A stretch of DNA of 64,000 bases, taken from positions 54,336 to 118,335 of the forward strand of contig BMUD01000024.1 of assembly GCA_014650015.1 (NCBI GenBank). Direction: 5' to 3'. Position numbers and translations under genes: made by a program. This document shows positions 43,242 to 52,259 of this stretch, one piece after another. The DNA is from Streptomyces griseoloalbus. GTDB lineage: Bacteria > Actinomycetota > Actinomycetes > Streptomycetales > Streptomycetaceae. A model generated the notes under the pieces. That model was not told where the DNA came from, did no database searches, and worked only from the letters and a program-made list of their open reading frames with translations. Within the stretch, counting starts at the first letter, position 1. Every line of letters begins with the position of its first letter.

Positions 43242-44117
43242 ATGAGCAGCGAACTGGGGGACTTCCTCAAGGCCCGACGCAAGGAGCTGAGCCCCGCCAC
43301 GGCCGGCCTGCCCGACGACGGGCGGCGGCGGGTTCCGGGCCTGCGCCGGGAGGAAGTCGCCTTGCTGGCGTCGATCAGCCCCGATTACTACACCCGCCTG
43401 GAACAGGGGCGTCGCCGGGCCTCCGAGCCGGTACTGGACGCCCTGGCACGCGCGCTGCGGCTCAGCAAGGACGAACGTGCCTACCTCTTCGAGCTCTCCG
43501 GCAAGGATGCCGGCCGACCGCCCCGGCGGCCCGCGCAACGCGTCCAGCCGCAGCTGCAGCGCCTGCTCGACGATCTCACCAACACCCCGGCCCTCGTCCT
43601 TGGCCGGTGCACCGACATCCTGGCGTGGAACCCGCTGGCCGCCGCGCTGTTCACCGACTTCGCACTCCTCCCGGAGCACAGACGCAATTTCGTACGGTTG
43701 GTGTTCTGCGACCCGACCGTACGGGCCCTGTATACCGACTGGGACTACATGGCGCGGGCCTGCGTGGCGCAGCTGCGGATGGAGGCAGCCCGGGACCCGG
43801 AGAATCCGCGCCTGACGATGCTGGTGGGGGAGTTGTCGGTGCGGGACCCGGACTTTCGGACCTGGTGGGGCGACCACCGCGTGGCCGTGCGCACCGCGGG
43901 CACCAAGGCCCTGCGCCACCCGTTGGTCGGCGCACTCGCCCTCGACTGGTCCACACTGACGGACACGGCCGACCCGGACCAGCAGCTCATCGCCCTGACC
44001 GCCGCGCCCGGCACTGCCTCCCACGACGGCCTGCGCCTCCTGGGCGCCGTCACCGCAAAACCATCCGCACCGCTACGACCAGCGCGTGGCTCCGCTGACC
44101 GCCCCGACAGTTGCTGA
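43242..44117 (+). CDS. XRE/MmyB-type transcriptional regulator
   Basis: 291 aa. HTH LGDFLKARRKELSPATAGLP followed by RRRVPGLRREEVALLASISP and DYYTRLEQGRRR. The C-terminal MmyB-like ligand domain shows PALVLGRCTDILAWNPLAAA and RNFVRLVFCDPTVRALYTDW, a fold that may bind fatty acids. It is a paralogue of the regulator at 53769. Such genes usually repress a divergent oxidoreductase or hydrolase; here the hydrolase is at 42262. Confidence 0.93.
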   Translation: MSSELGDFLKARRKELSPATAGLPDDGRRRVPGLRREEVALLASISPDYYTRLEQGRRRASEPVLDALARALRLSKDERAYLFELSGKDAGRPPRRPAQRVQPQLQRLLDDLTNTPALVLGRCTDILAWNPLAAALFTDFALLPEHRRNFVRLVFCDPTVRALYTDWDYMARACVAQLRMEAARDPENPRLTMLVGELSVRDPDFRTWWGDHRVAVRTAGTKALRHPLVGALALDWSTLTDTADPDQQLIALTAAPGTASHDGLRLLGAVTAKPSAPLRPARGSADRPDSC

Positions 44118-44609
44118 AGGCGTGGAGGATGCGGTCATGGTGCTGACCGAGGGCCGTCGACGGGCGTGACGGCTGCGCGTTTGCTGCTGGCCGTCAAACG
44201 GAGGCTGCAGCACCGCGGCCGGCCGAACCGCTCGGCGGGGACGTGGTCGGGTCGTTGTCGAACCTGGCATGGCAGGTCAGGTGAAGAGGGCACGCGATGC
44301 CGCTTCGCACAACGGGGTGGATGTCTCCATACTCGTCTGCCTGGCGGTCCTCGACCCGATGGTCGTAGTGCTGGTGGGACTCGTTCGCCCGCGGGTGTCC
44401 GGCTGGTACTCCAGCGGTATTTCGTGGCTTGAGCTGGGGAACGTGGAGCGGTGGGAGTGCAGCGGGCGGGTTGCTGTCACGGCCGGCTTCTGCTCGCACG
44501 GCCCGCGAAGGAGTGACCACGACGGCAAGGCCGACCCGGGGCCCAGGGAAGCCTCGGGTCGTGATCACCGAACAGGCAGCCGAGACGCGAACTGGCCGCG
44601 GCCGTCTGG
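44118..44609. other. Gap with no recognisable gene
   Basis: About 490 bases between converging genes. Several open frames exist but none has a ribosome site or a family match I can see. Confidence 0.4.
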
Positions 44610-45641
44610 TCATCCGTCGAGGAAACGCAGGAGCTCGGCGGTGACGAACCGGGGGTTCTCCTCGACGAGCCAGTGCCCGGCGTTCGGCACGTCCACCGCC
44701 CGCACGATGTTGGTCATGCGCGGGGCCACTGTGCCCTGGATCGCGTCGAGCTGCCCTTGGGCCGTCATGAGCAGGGCCGGGACGCGTATCGGTGCTGCTG
44801 CCACGGTGTCGCGGACGTCTTCGTCGAGGGCGCGGTAGAGCTCGAAGCCGCCCGACAGGACCTCGGGCCGACTGTAGGTCCGTGCGTACTCGTCGATCTC
44901 GGTGCTGGTGAACGGGGACCGGTCAGAGGTGCCCCCGAACGCCGGGCCGCCGAACGAGACTTGGGGATAGAACAGTGCCAGGTACTCGCGGACATCGTCG
45001 CCCACGACCGTCTCGGGGACCCGTCGCTGGGAGTGGAAGGCGATGTGCCAGCTCAGTGAGCGGTAGGTGGTTGCATCGATCGCGGGCCCGGGCAGCGGCA
45101 GGTCGAGGTAGCCGAGGCGTGCGGTGTCGTCGGGGAATTGGCTGGCGTACTGGAATGCCACTGCGGCGCCGAGATCGTGCCCGATGACACGGGCGTCACT
45201 CACCCCGAGCTGATCGGTGATCAGCTTGTGCACATACCGTGCCAGCGTGGCTTTGTCGTAGCCGGTCGGTGAGCCGGTGCTGTCACCCAGTCCGGGAAGG
45301 TCGACGGCGTAGACGGTGTGGTGCTCGGCGAGTTCCGGCATGATCGGCCACCAGCTGTACCAGGTCTGTGGCCAGCCGTGTATCAGCACTACCGGCGTGC
45401 CGCTGCCGCCGGTCACGTAGTGCATACGGACGCCGTCGACGTCGGCGAACTCGTGTCGGAAGGTGTCCTGGAAGCGGGGATCGTCGTGGGTGACGGCGGC
45501 GTGGACGGGAACGTCGTCGCCGGCTGTCGGCGTGGAACAGGCTGCGCTGCCCATCGTGAGCAGGAGGGTGAGTACGACGGTTGCCACCGTGCGCGCGGGT
45601 CGCAGGAAACGGCGCGGCAACGGCCGTGGTGGGGTGATCAT
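44610..45641 (-). CDS. Exported alpha/beta hydrolase (epoxide-hydrolase-like)
   Basis: 343 aa. A basic N-terminus and membrane segment (TVATVVLTLLLTMGSAAC) end in a possible lipobox Cys at 35, so it may be a lipoprotein. The catalytic fold shows HGWPQTWYSW, nucleophile Asp in IGHDLGAA, and His in NAGHWLVEEN, the pattern of epoxide hydrolases and haloalkane dehalogenases. The substrate is unknown. It lies 25 nt after the DinB-family gene and may be co-transcribed with it. Confidence 0.88.
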   Translation of the reverse strand: MITPPRPLPRRFLRPARTVATVVLTLLLTMGSAACSTPTAGDDVPVHAAVTHDDPRFQDTFRHEFADVDGVRMHYVTGGSGTPVVLIHGWPQTWYSWWPIMPELAEHHTVYAVDLPGLGDSTGSPTGYDKATLARYVHKLITDQLGVSDARVIGHDLGAAVAFQYASQFPDDTARLGYLDLPLPGPAIDATTYRSLSWHIAFHSQRRVPETVVGDDVREYLALFYPQVSFGGPAFGGTSDRSPFTSTEIDEYARTYSRPEVLSGGFELYRALDEDVRDTVAAAPIRVPALLMTAQGQLDAIQGTVAPRMTNIVRAVDVPNAGHWLVEENPRFVTAELLRFLDG

Positions 45642-45666
45642 GTGTTCCTGTCCTGGTGAAGGTGGA

Positions 45667-46164
45667 TCAGCGGCCGGTCGTGCCGTCGATGAGTTCGCGG
45701 AGGAGGTCCGCGTGGCCCGCGTGCCGGCCGGTCTCCTCGATCATGTGGGTGAGTGCCCAGCGGATGCTGGGAGCGGGGCGGTCCGGCCGCGGTCGGGGGA
45801 CGGGTGCGCCGAGATCGGTGCACCCGTCGAGAACGTCGTTCGCGCGCTCGACCGCCTCTCGGTAGCGGGCGACGACATCGGCCACGCTGTCCGCAGGTGC
45901 GGCCCGGAACGTCGCCTGCCAGTCGGTGACGTCGTCGCCGAGGAACATCGAGCGCTCGACGAAAGTCAGGTGGTTGAGCAGGCCCAGCAGGTTCGTGCCC
46001 GACGGCACTGCGGCTGTTCGCACCTGCGGTTCGGGGGCGCCGTCGACCTTCGCGGCGATCGAGGTCCGGAGGTAGTCGAGGAATCCGCGCAGGACCTCCG
46101 TCTCGTCGCTTCCGGTCCGGGGCGGCGGGGTGTCGCGGCGGTTGCGGCGCGTGGTGCCGGGCAC
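45667..46164 (-). CDS. DinB/DUF664-family protein
   Basis: 165 aa. DUF664 features: SGTNLLGLLNHLTFVERSMF (first metal His) and LTHMIEETGRHAGHADLLRE (second and third His). DinB-like proteins of actinobacteria often bind a divalent metal and act with mycothiol on electrophiles. GTG 46164 has GGGAG 6 nt upstream. It sits between a methyltransferase and an exported hydrolase on the same strand, spaced 44 and 25 nt, so an operon of three is likely. Confidence 0.9.
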   Translation of the reverse strand: MPGTTRRNRRDTPPPRTGSDETEVLRGFLDYLRTSIAAKVDGAPEPQVRTAAVPSGTNLLGLLNHLTFVERSMFLGDDVTDWQATFRAAPADSVADVVARYREAVERANDVLDGCTDLGAPVPRPRPDRPAPSIRWALTHMIEETGRHAGHADLLRELIDGTTGR

Positions 46165-46208
46165 CGTGGTCTCCCTTCCTCTGCCGGGTGCGGGCGCCGG
46201 CCGCCGTG

Positions 46209-46835
46209 TCATGCGGTGCGGCGGATGAGGAGGACGTGGTCGGTGACCTCCGCGGTGCGCCCGTCCGGCCCGGTCGCGATCCGGCGGGGTGCGTCGGCCC
46301 GCTCGACCGTCCATGTCCGCGGGGTCAGGCCGATGCCCTCGGCGACTTCCCGCGGGCTCGGGTAGCGGATGTCGGGATCCTGGTTCCACGACCACGGCGC
46401 GGTCGAGCCGTGGTCGACGACCAGCAGCCGCCCGCCCGGGCGCAGTGCGTGCGCGGCCGAGCGCAGGACGGTTGATCGGTCCAGGTCGAAGGGGGTGTGC
46501 AGGTAGTGGGCGCAGATCAGGTCGAATCCGCCGGGCGGGAAAGACCTGTGCAAGTCGGTCCGCACGGTGGTGACGCGGTCGCCCAGGCCGTGTGAGCGGG
46601 CGAGGGCGGCGAGCCGCTCCACCGCCACGGCCGAGATGTCGACGGCGGTGACCTGCCACCCCTGGCCGGCGAGCCACAGCGCGTCGCCGCCGTCGCCGCA
46701 TCCGAGGTCCAGCGCGTCACCGGGCGGCAGGCCCGTCACCGTCTCGGTGAGGCGGGCATTCGGCTGCGGGCCACTGGCTGCCGGTCGGCCCGCGTAGACG
46801 CCGTCCCAGAACGTGACCGCATCGGTGGTACTCAT
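46209..46835 (-). CDS. SAM-dependent methyltransferase
   Basis: 208 aa class I methyltransferase. Motif I ALDLGCGDGG (about 41-50), motif II VTAVDISAVAVERL and motif III FDLICAHYLHTPFDL. The first residues FWDGVYAGRP resemble the thiopurine/tellurite (TehB-like) group. ATG 46835 has AAGGAG 5 nt upstream. It is divergent from an XRE-cupin regulator, with an inverted repeat between. Confidence 0.92.
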   Translation of the reverse strand: MSTTDAVTFWDGVYAGRPAASGPQPNARLTETVTGLPPGDALDLGCGDGGDALWLAGQGWQVTAVDISAVAVERLAALARSHGLGDRVTTVRTDLHRSFPPGGFDLICAHYLHTPFDLDRSTVLRSAAHALRPGGRLLVVDHGSTAPWSWNQDPDIRYPSPREVAEGIGLTPRTWTVERADAPRRIATGPDGRTAEVTDHVLLIRRTA

Positions 46836-46904
46836 CAAGGCTCCTTGTGCCGGTGTGTCGGTGTGCACTCAGTCTTGCCAGGCACCCCACGAGCTGGCAC
46901 GCAA

Positions 46905-46923
46905 TCTTGCGGTTACGGCAAGA
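46905..46923. promoter_or_regulatory. Operator of the methyltransferase/XRE-cupin region
   Basis: TCTTGC-N7-GCAAGA, perfect 6-bp arms just upstream of the regulator start. A further TCTTGCC half-site lies at 46873. Confidence 0.6.
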
Positions 46924-46930
46924 TGGTCCG

Positions 46931-47539
46931 ATGGATCGCAAGACGGACGACGAAGTGCTCGACACGGTGGGGCGGCGCCTTCGTGCGCTGCGTCGTGACC
47001 GCGGCATCACCCTCGCCGACCTCGCGGCGACGACCGGCGTGTCGGAGAGCACCCTGTCCCGGCTGGAGACCGGGCAGCGCCGGCCGAGCCTGGAACTGCT
47101 GCTGCCGCTGGCCCGCACCTATGACGTTCCCTTGGACGACCTCGTCGGCGCCCCGCGTACCGGCGACCCCCGGATCCACCTCAAGCCGATCAGGCGGTTC
47201 GGGATGACCTTCGTGCCTCTGTCCCGGCGGCCGGGCGGGGTGCACGCGTTCAAGATGATCATCCCCGCCCAGCCGGAACCACTCGAACCGACCCCGCAGA
47301 CCCACGAAGGCTTCGAATGGCTGTACGTGCTCAACGGACGCCTGCGGCTCGTGATCGGCGAGCGTGACCTGACGCTGCCGCCCGGTGAGGCAGCCGAGTT
47401 CGACACGTCCTTGCCCCACTGGCTGGGCAGCGCCGACGGCGGCGTGGTCGAGCTTCTCATCCTGTTCGGCCTGCAAGGGGTGCGCGCGCACGTCCGCAGC
47501 GACCCTCATCAGCCGTCTCAGGCCGGGAAGCGGCGGTGA
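46931..47539 (+). CDS. XRE-family regulator with cupin domain
   Basis: 202 aa. HTH DTVGRRLRALRRDRGITLAD (about 11-30) and SESTLSRLETGQRRPSLELL, then a C-terminal cupin (THEGFEWLYVLNGRLRLVIG, PHWLGSADGG). Such proteins sense small molecules through the cupin barrel. ATG 46931 is chosen because upstream starts would cross the operator. It probably controls itself and the divergent methyltransferase operon. Confidence 0.92.
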   Translation: MDRKTDDEVLDTVGRRLRALRRDRGITLADLAATTGVSESTLSRLETGQRRPSLELLLPLARTYDVPLDDLVGAPRTGDPRIHLKPIRRFGMTFVPLSRRPGGVHAFKMIIPAQPEPLEPTPQTHEGFEWLYVLNGRLRLVIGERDLTLPPGEAAEFDTSLPHWLGSADGGVVELLILFGLQGVRAHVRSDPHQPSQAGKRR

Positions 47540-47583
47540 ACTACACAACGACCGGCGGAGGCCGGTCGGAACGGTACTGCTCG

Positions 47584-47724
47584 TCAGGCGGTCGGCCCAG
47601 TGCGGAGCCGCCGCACGTCCCGCGCGAACGCGTACGAAGCGCTGAGGAAGATCACGGCTCCAGCCACGAGCCAGAGGACCGACGCCCCAGAGCGGTACCC
47701 GCGAACGGCGAAGACGAGCAGCAT
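47584..47724 (-). CDS. Possible 46-aa membrane peptide or relic
   Basis: ATG 47724 opens MLLVFAVRGYRSGASVLWLV, then AGAVIFLSASYAFARDVRRL: two membrane spans and a basic tail. Coding-like residues (RPFGVLAGG) also lie just upstream, after a stop, so it may be the end of a longer lost gene. Confidence 0.4.
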   Translation of the reverse strand: MLLVFAVRGYRSGASVLWLVAGAVIFLSASYAFARDVRRLRTGPTA

Positions 47725-47775
47725 CCCGCCGGCAAGGACGCCGAAAGGCCGAGATCAGAGCGCTGATGCGATGAG

Positions 47776-47916
47776 TCACACGGACATCGTCAACGACAAC
47801 CTCAGCCGGCGGAAGTGATCCCGACGAACCGGCCCGGCCACGCCGTTGTGCAGTTCGGCGACCCGGGCGACCGGGAACCACGGGTGCCCGGGCGCTTCGT
47901 TCTCGGCCGGATCCAT
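47776..47916 (-). CDS. Possible 46-aa ORF
   Basis: ATG 47916 opens MDPAENEAPGHPWFPVARVA and continues ELHNGVAGPVRR. The WFPVARVAEL segment resembles the N-terminus of Rieske-type oxygenases, but the rest is absent. It is a probable relic. Confidence 0.3.
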   Translation of the reverse strand: MDPAENEAPGHPWFPVARVAELHNGVAGPVRRDHFRRLRLSLTMSV

Positions 47917-48178
47917 CGTCACACCCCTGTTGTGGACGACGTGACACGTCGGCGCCGACCAGTCGTCGGACGGCGGACGTATGAGAAGGGCAGAGGAGCT
48001 CGCCGACGGCCTCAGCGGCTACCGGTAGAGACCGTGGGCTGCGGCCCCGGTCCGGCCGGAGGGCAGGCGCGAGCCCGGCCTCCCGGCGTCGTGACCTGCC
48101 GCCCGGCTTGTCGCCGCAGTGAAGGTTGAGCGTTTCTCATCGAAGGTTGAGCGATGCCTTCGCTGAATCCCTCGCGCC

Positions 48179-48660
48179 CTATGTGACTTCGCTCGACTGC
48201 TCGGCGGAGCGGGAGCGTCGATGGGCTGCGACTCGTTCGCGGGTCGCGCATCGGCGGGAGCAGAAGCGGCGTTCCGGACCGCTGCCCTGGGTGATGAAGA
48301 CGTTCTGGCAGCCGGGTGATGCGCAGATCCTGCCCGGAGGGCATTGACGGTCCCAGACGAGGACGGTCAGGGCCATGCAGGACGAGGCGAGGAACCACTC
48401 GTCCCAGGGGGCGTCGTCGTCGTGGTCCAGGTGGGGATGCCAGGGGGTGCTGCCGCCGTGTGAGGTCAGGCGGAGCGGTCCGGTGCGGTCCTTCAGGAGG
48501 CGGTTGAGGGTGGCCGCGGCGTCGTCGGCGTGTTCGGCGGCGAAGACTTGCCGCAGCAGTGCGGCGGCTGCGCGCATCCCGGCAATGTCGCGGGTGGTGA
48601 GGTCGAGGGTCGGTCTCGCCGTACGCGCGGAGCACGCCGGCGACGTCTTCCCAGTGCTTT
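48179..48660 (-). pseudogene. CGNR zinc-finger regulator, frameshifted
   Basis: The 3' part reads AAALLRQVFAAEHADDAAAT and ends with the CGNR-type finger: GRICASPGCQNVFITQGSGP, RRFCSRRCATRERVAAHRRS. The 5' part, KHWEDVAGVLRAYGETDP, is in another frame; the shift lies at about 48610. The N-terminal third of the usual 180-200 aa is not recognisable. Confidence 0.7.
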
Positions 48661-48984
48661 GGCACTCGCCGCGAGTGTGGCGGTCCTCGCAGTACTGGCC
48701 TTCTTCGCCATGCCGTCGATAACCGCCAACTCGTTCGGGGACCGCGCGATGTCGACTTGAGCGTTCCCATCGAAGAGTTCCCCTGTCGCCGAGAAGAGCG
48801 TTGGGAACGTTGAGTCACTGCTCCTCGACTTCGCCGCGCGCGGTGCTCCTGGCGGAGCCGCGCCTTCTTGCGCAGGTAGGGGAGCCGGTTGCGGCAGGTA
48901 GGTCAGCACGTGACGCGAATATGGTGTGTGCGGCCTCGTCCAGCCGTCTCGACCGTCGAACGTGATATGTACGCGATTCGTGCG
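48661..48984. other. Gap upstream of tap
   Basis: No supported gene. It contains the leader side of tap and possibly decayed 5' sequence of the CGNR gene. Confidence 0.4.
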
Positions 48985-49004
48985 GTAAAAGTACGCCAAC
49001 TTTA
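48985..49004. promoter_or_regulatory. Inverted repeat in the tap promoter
   Basis: GTAAAAGTACGCCAACTTTA-C, arms GTAAA-GT/AC-TTTAC, in an AT-rich island about 40 nt ahead of tap. It may be a binding site for Tap itself or another regulator. Confidence 0.5.
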
Positions 49005-49041
49005 CGCTTTGTCGAGTAGGCTCCGGGTCAGGAGGTATTCC

Positions 49042-51294
49042 TTGTCCGAGTTGTTCGACGCGGTCGACGCGCTGGTCGCGTCCCGCTCTCCGCTGCCGCC
49101 GGCGGAGGAGCGCAAGCGGCTGCGGGTTGCGCACGGCCTGACGCTGGACGAAGTCGCTGCCGCACTGAAGGTGCGCCGGGCGACGGTGTCCGGCTGGGAG
49201 TCGGCCAAGAAGACGACCGAGCCGCGGGGTCCGGAGCGCGAGGCGTACGCGCGACTGCTGGAGAAGCTCGCAGAGCTCTACCCCGCCCCCTCGGTGACGG
49301 AGGCTCCGGCCGCCCCATCGGCGCCGGCCACGTTCACCGGTACGCCCACCGCCCCGGCGGACCCACGGACCCCCTCCACGGGGCAGGCGTCCGAGGCTGC
49401 GGCCACGGCTTCAACCGAGAACGCCCAGACCCCTGCCACTGCTCCCGTCGCCACTGCTCCGGCGGCCGCGCCGCGTCCGGCTCGCACCACCAGGCCATCG
49501 TCGACGTCGCGCCGTCCGGGCGCGAAGCAGGCGGCCCCGGTCGGCACCCCGGCAGGCGGCGCCGACTCGCGGTTCGAGAACGGTCCGCTGGCGGTCGTCG
49601 ACGTCGAGGACGGGCAGGTGCTGGCGTACTGCACCGGCGGCCTGGTCCTGGACGTGCCCGCCAAGTCGATCCCGGCCCTGGTGGAGTGGACGTTGAAGGA
49701 GGCGAAGCTCGGGCAGCCGAAGCTGTCCGGCCCCGGCAAGGACGCCGACCCGCTGCTCGTGCTCACCGAAGCCGCCCTGGAGCGGTATGGCCTGCCCGCC
49801 ACCCTCACCGAGGAGGAGAAGCTCGCCGGGCGGCTCCCGGAGGGCCACAAGGTCATCAAGCAGCTGGCCCGCGCGGAGTGGAAGCTCACGAAGCGGGGCT
49901 TCGGGCCGTGGGCGCGGATCTACCGCCCCGCCACCGGCTCGGGGCGGTCCTGCGTCCAGCTGTGCATCCCGTCATGGCACGCGCTGGACACCCGGCACTG
50001 GGGTGAGGCCGGGCAGCTGCCGCCGGCGGAACTCGCCCGTGTCATGGGTGTGTACGCGTCCCGGGTGATGACGCCGCGCGGCTCCACCGCCGTGACCGGC
50101 CTGGAGCTGATGACCGCGCTGCACCCGGCGACCCGGGCCTCCGAGCCGGACGCCGACGGCGAGCGGCACTCCGAGCACAACCCCGGCTCGCTGGGCAAGG
50201 ACCCGGTCGACTGCGCGCCGTGTGAGGCTCCGGACGGGCACCCGCTGCTCAAGGACCTGCCGCGCTTCCATGTCCGCGGCCCGGCGGAGAAACTGTTCGA
50301 GGAGGCGTACGACTGGGCACGGCCGATGACGGATGCCGAGTGCATGCTGCGGCACCTGGTCGGCATCGACGTGAACATGGCCTTCGCCGCCGGCGCCAAC
50401 GGTCTGGTCGTCGGCCTCGGTGCGCCGACGCACGTCAAGGCCCCGGTGTTCGACCCGAAGCTGCCCGGGTCGTGGCTGGTGGACCTGTCCCACGTCGACC
50501 TGTCCCGGGTGAAAGTCGGCAAGGACAAGTGGGCCGACCTGGACGCCGGCCTGCTGCCGAGCCCGTTCACGCCGAAGGGCGAGCGCCCCGCCGGCCCGGC
50601 CTGGTATGCCACACCCACCGTCGCCTACGCGGTGGAACTGGGCTACGAGGTGCGCCCGATCGAAGCATGGGTGCGCCACGAGAACGGCCGCTACCTGGAC
50701 GGCTGGTACAACCGGTTGCGCGACGCCTACCTCGCCACGATGGCCGATCTCGGCGTCGACGCCGACCTCGCGCCCGAGGACTTCCTCGCCGCGATGGACG
50801 GCTACAAGGAGCGCGACCCGGAGCTGGCGATCGTCGTCTCGGCGATCAAGGCGACGGTCAAGGGCGGCCTGGGCAAGCTGCGCGAGCGGCCCCGCGGCGA
50901 AGGCTGGCGGCCCGGCCGGCCATGGCGGGCCCTGGCCCGCCCGACGTGGCGGCCGGACATCCGGGCGGCGGTCATCTCCCGCACCCGGATCAACCTCCAC
51001 AGGAAGATCGTCAAGCACGCGGCGTTCACCGGCCGGTACCCGGTGGCGATCCTGTCCGACTGTGTCGTGTACGCGGCCGACGGCACCAGCCCGCTGGACT
51101 TCCTGCCCTACCGGGACGGCAAGCCGCTGCCCGGAGGCTTCAAGCTCGGCATCAACCCCGGCCTGGTCAAGCACGAGGGCACCCAGACCGTCCTGTGGGG
51201 TGAAGGGGTCCGCGAGCGGTTCAACGCCCCGGAGCTCAACCTCGCCCGCTATATCAAGGACGGCACCGTCACCGACATCGACAACGGGGAGTAG
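49042..51294 (+). CDS. tap: Telomere-associated protein Tap
   Basis: 750 aa. Tap binds the 3' overhang of Streptomyces telomeres and recruits Tpg for end patching. The N-terminal HTH is visible at about residues 33-55 (LTLDEVAAALKVRRATVSGW), followed by a Pro/Ala/Thr-rich linker of about 100 residues and the large conserved C-terminal region (GPLAVVDVEDGQVLAYCTGG, RPMTDAECMLRHLVGIDVNM, FTGRYPVAILSDCVVYAADG). TTG 49042 (LSELFDAVDALVASR) is chosen because a perfect AGGAGGT lies 5 nt upstream; earlier starts are unlikely. It overlaps nothing and precedes tpg by 9 nt. Confidence 0.96.
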   Translation: MSELFDAVDALVASRSPLPPAEERKRLRVAHGLTLDEVAAALKVRRATVSGWESAKKTTEPRGPEREAYARLLEKLAELYPAPSVTEAPAAPSAPATFTGTPTAPADPRTPSTGQASEAAATASTENAQTPATAPVATAPAAAPRPARTTRPSSTSRRPGAKQAAPVGTPAGGADSRFENGPLAVVDVEDGQVLAYCTGGLVLDVPAKSIPALVEWTLKEAKLGQPKLSGPGKDADPLLVLTEAALERYGLPATLTEEEKLAGRLPEGHKVIKQLARAEWKLTKRGFGPWARIYRPATGSGRSCVQLCIPSWHALDTRHWGEAGQLPPAELARVMGVYASRVMTPRGSTAVTGLELMTALHPATRASEPDADGERHSEHNPGSLGKDPVDCAPCEAPDGHPLLKDLPRFHVRGPAEKLFEEAYDWARPMTDAECMLRHLVGIDVNMAFAAGANGLVVGLGAPTHVKAPVFDPKLPGSWLVDLSHVDLSRVKVGKDKWADLDAGLLPSPFTPKGERPAGPAWYATPTVAYAVELGYEVRPIEAWVRHENGRYLDGWYNRLRDAYLATMADLGVDADLAPEDFLAAMDGYKERDPELAIVVSAIKATVKGGLGKLRERPRGEGWRPGRPWRALARPTWRPDIRAAVISRTRINLHRKIVKHAAFTGRYPVAILSDCVVYAADGTSPLDFLPYRDGKPLPGGFKLGINPGLVKHEGTQTVLWGEGVRERFNAPELNLARYIKDGTVTDIDNGE

Positions 51295-51303
51295 GAGAGG
51301 GCT

Positions 51304-51861
51304 ATGACCCTGTTCGGGGACGGCCTGGAAGCCGCGGTGCACAAGGCGTTCACCCGCCCGGCACCCAAGAGCGCGGGCGCGCAGATGCGGTACCTGGTCA
51401 AGCAGCTCAAGGGCACCAAGGCGGTCGCCCAACTGCTGCGGGTCTCTCAGCGCACCGTCGAGCGGTACGTGAAGGACCAGATCAAGAAGCCCCGCCCGGA
51501 CCTCGCCGCGCGCCTGGAGCGCGAGGTGAAGAAGCGGTGGCAGCCGCAGATCCGGGCCAGGGCCAAGGAACGCGCGGCGACCACCGGCGGTGTCGTCATC
51601 GACACCCGCGCCCGGATCGGCTACACCGCCCCCATCGGCACGACCGACGACGCCCGCCTGCGGCACCTGACCGTGGCGCTGCCGCCGCAGTACGCCGCCC
51701 GCCTCTTCGACGCACAGGAGGCCGGTGCCGGCGACCAGCAGCTCAAGGAGATCACCGCCGAAGCGCTCAGGGAGGTCTATTTCCAGGACGGCGGCCGCCG
51801 CGCCGGCAGCCTGGAAGAGGTCCGCTTCACCGACATCGAGCACCTGGAGTTCGACCTGTAG
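51304..51861 (+). CDS. tpg: Terminal protein Tpg
   Basis: 185 aa, the standard Tpg length. It caps the 5' ends of linear Streptomyces replicons and primes telomere synthesis. The HTH is TKAVAQLLRVSQRTVERYVK (about 38-57), followed by a basic segment (EREVKKRWQPQIRARAKER). Threonine 114 lies in IGTTDDARL; I recall Thr114 as the DNA-linked residue in studied Tpg proteins. The C-terminus is acidic (FTDIEHLEFDL). AGGAGAGG precedes ATG 51304. Its presence means the replicon is linear. Confidence 0.96.
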   Translation: MTLFGDGLEAAVHKAFTRPAPKSAGAQMRYLVKQLKGTKAVAQLLRVSQRTVERYVKDQIKKPRPDLAARLEREVKKRWQPQIRARAKERAATTGGVVIDTRARIGYTAPIGTTDDARLRHLTVALPPQYAARLFDAQEAGAGDQQLKEITAEALREVYFQDGGRRAGSLEEVRFTDIEHLEFDL

Positions 51862-52005
51862 CAGCCGCCCCCCGGACAGCCTGCGAGACCCGGCCCGTGA
51901 GCCGAAGCACCAGTGTTTTCACGCAGGCGGGTTTGTTGTCACCGCCCGCGGGTGCTGTGGGGGAGCCGCCCCGGGCGTACCACCATCTTTGGCCGATTCC
52001 GGCAG

Positions 52006-52034
52006 TTCACCCGGTTCTGCCGTGGGAGTAGCGT
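52006..52034 (+). promoter_or_regulatory. Promoter of the peptide-P450 locus
   Basis: TTCACC (52006-52011), 17-nt spacer, TAGCGT (52029-52034), about 80 nt ahead of the first peptide. It separates this locus from tpg. Confidence 0.5.
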
Positions 52035-52114
52035 TAGGCGCCCCTGCGGCGGGCCGCCGGGGTGCCGGATCACGCGGCACAGCCCAAGAGCACCGACCGA
52101 CGAGGAGGACCACG

Positions 52115-52207
52115 ATGTCGTGGGTGACCAGCAGCCTTCGGGCGCTCAGCGGTGAGATGCGTGCACGGTGGCACGGCTACTTCGTCGGCTACGGGCAGCA
52201 GGACTGA
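52115..52207 (+). CDS. Putative RiPP precursor peptide 1, 30 aa
   Basis: ATG 52115 has AGGAGG 6 nt upstream, one of the best ribosome sites in the window. The product starts MSWVTSSLRALSGEMRAR and ends WHGYFVGYGQQD. Its leader is shared with peptide 2 (MSWxxxSLxALSGExRAR), and the C-terminal part keeps only Y22 and Y26-G27. No hydrophobic signal is seen. Conserved leader, variable core with fixed aromatic residues and a downstream P450 fit a P450-crosslinked RiPP such as biarylitides or atropopeptides. This is inference. Confidence 0.7.
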   Translation: MSWVTSSLRALSGEMRARWHGYFVGYGQQD

Positions 52208-52259
52208 CGCTCGGCAGCCGGGCCGGGCACAGCCCCGACCGGCAAGGAGGACAGCCGCG

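Noticed and set aside
44118-44609. Small membrane-protein gene around 44300
   Set aside because: A hydrophobic stretch (ILVCLAVLDPMVVVLVGLVR) is open on the plus strand, but there is no ribosome site and the frame runs on into antisense sequence of the hydrolase.
49972-51843. Minus-strand 600-codon frame across tap and tpg
   Set aside because: Tap and Tpg are unmistakable on the plus strand; the antisense frame has no recognisable motif.
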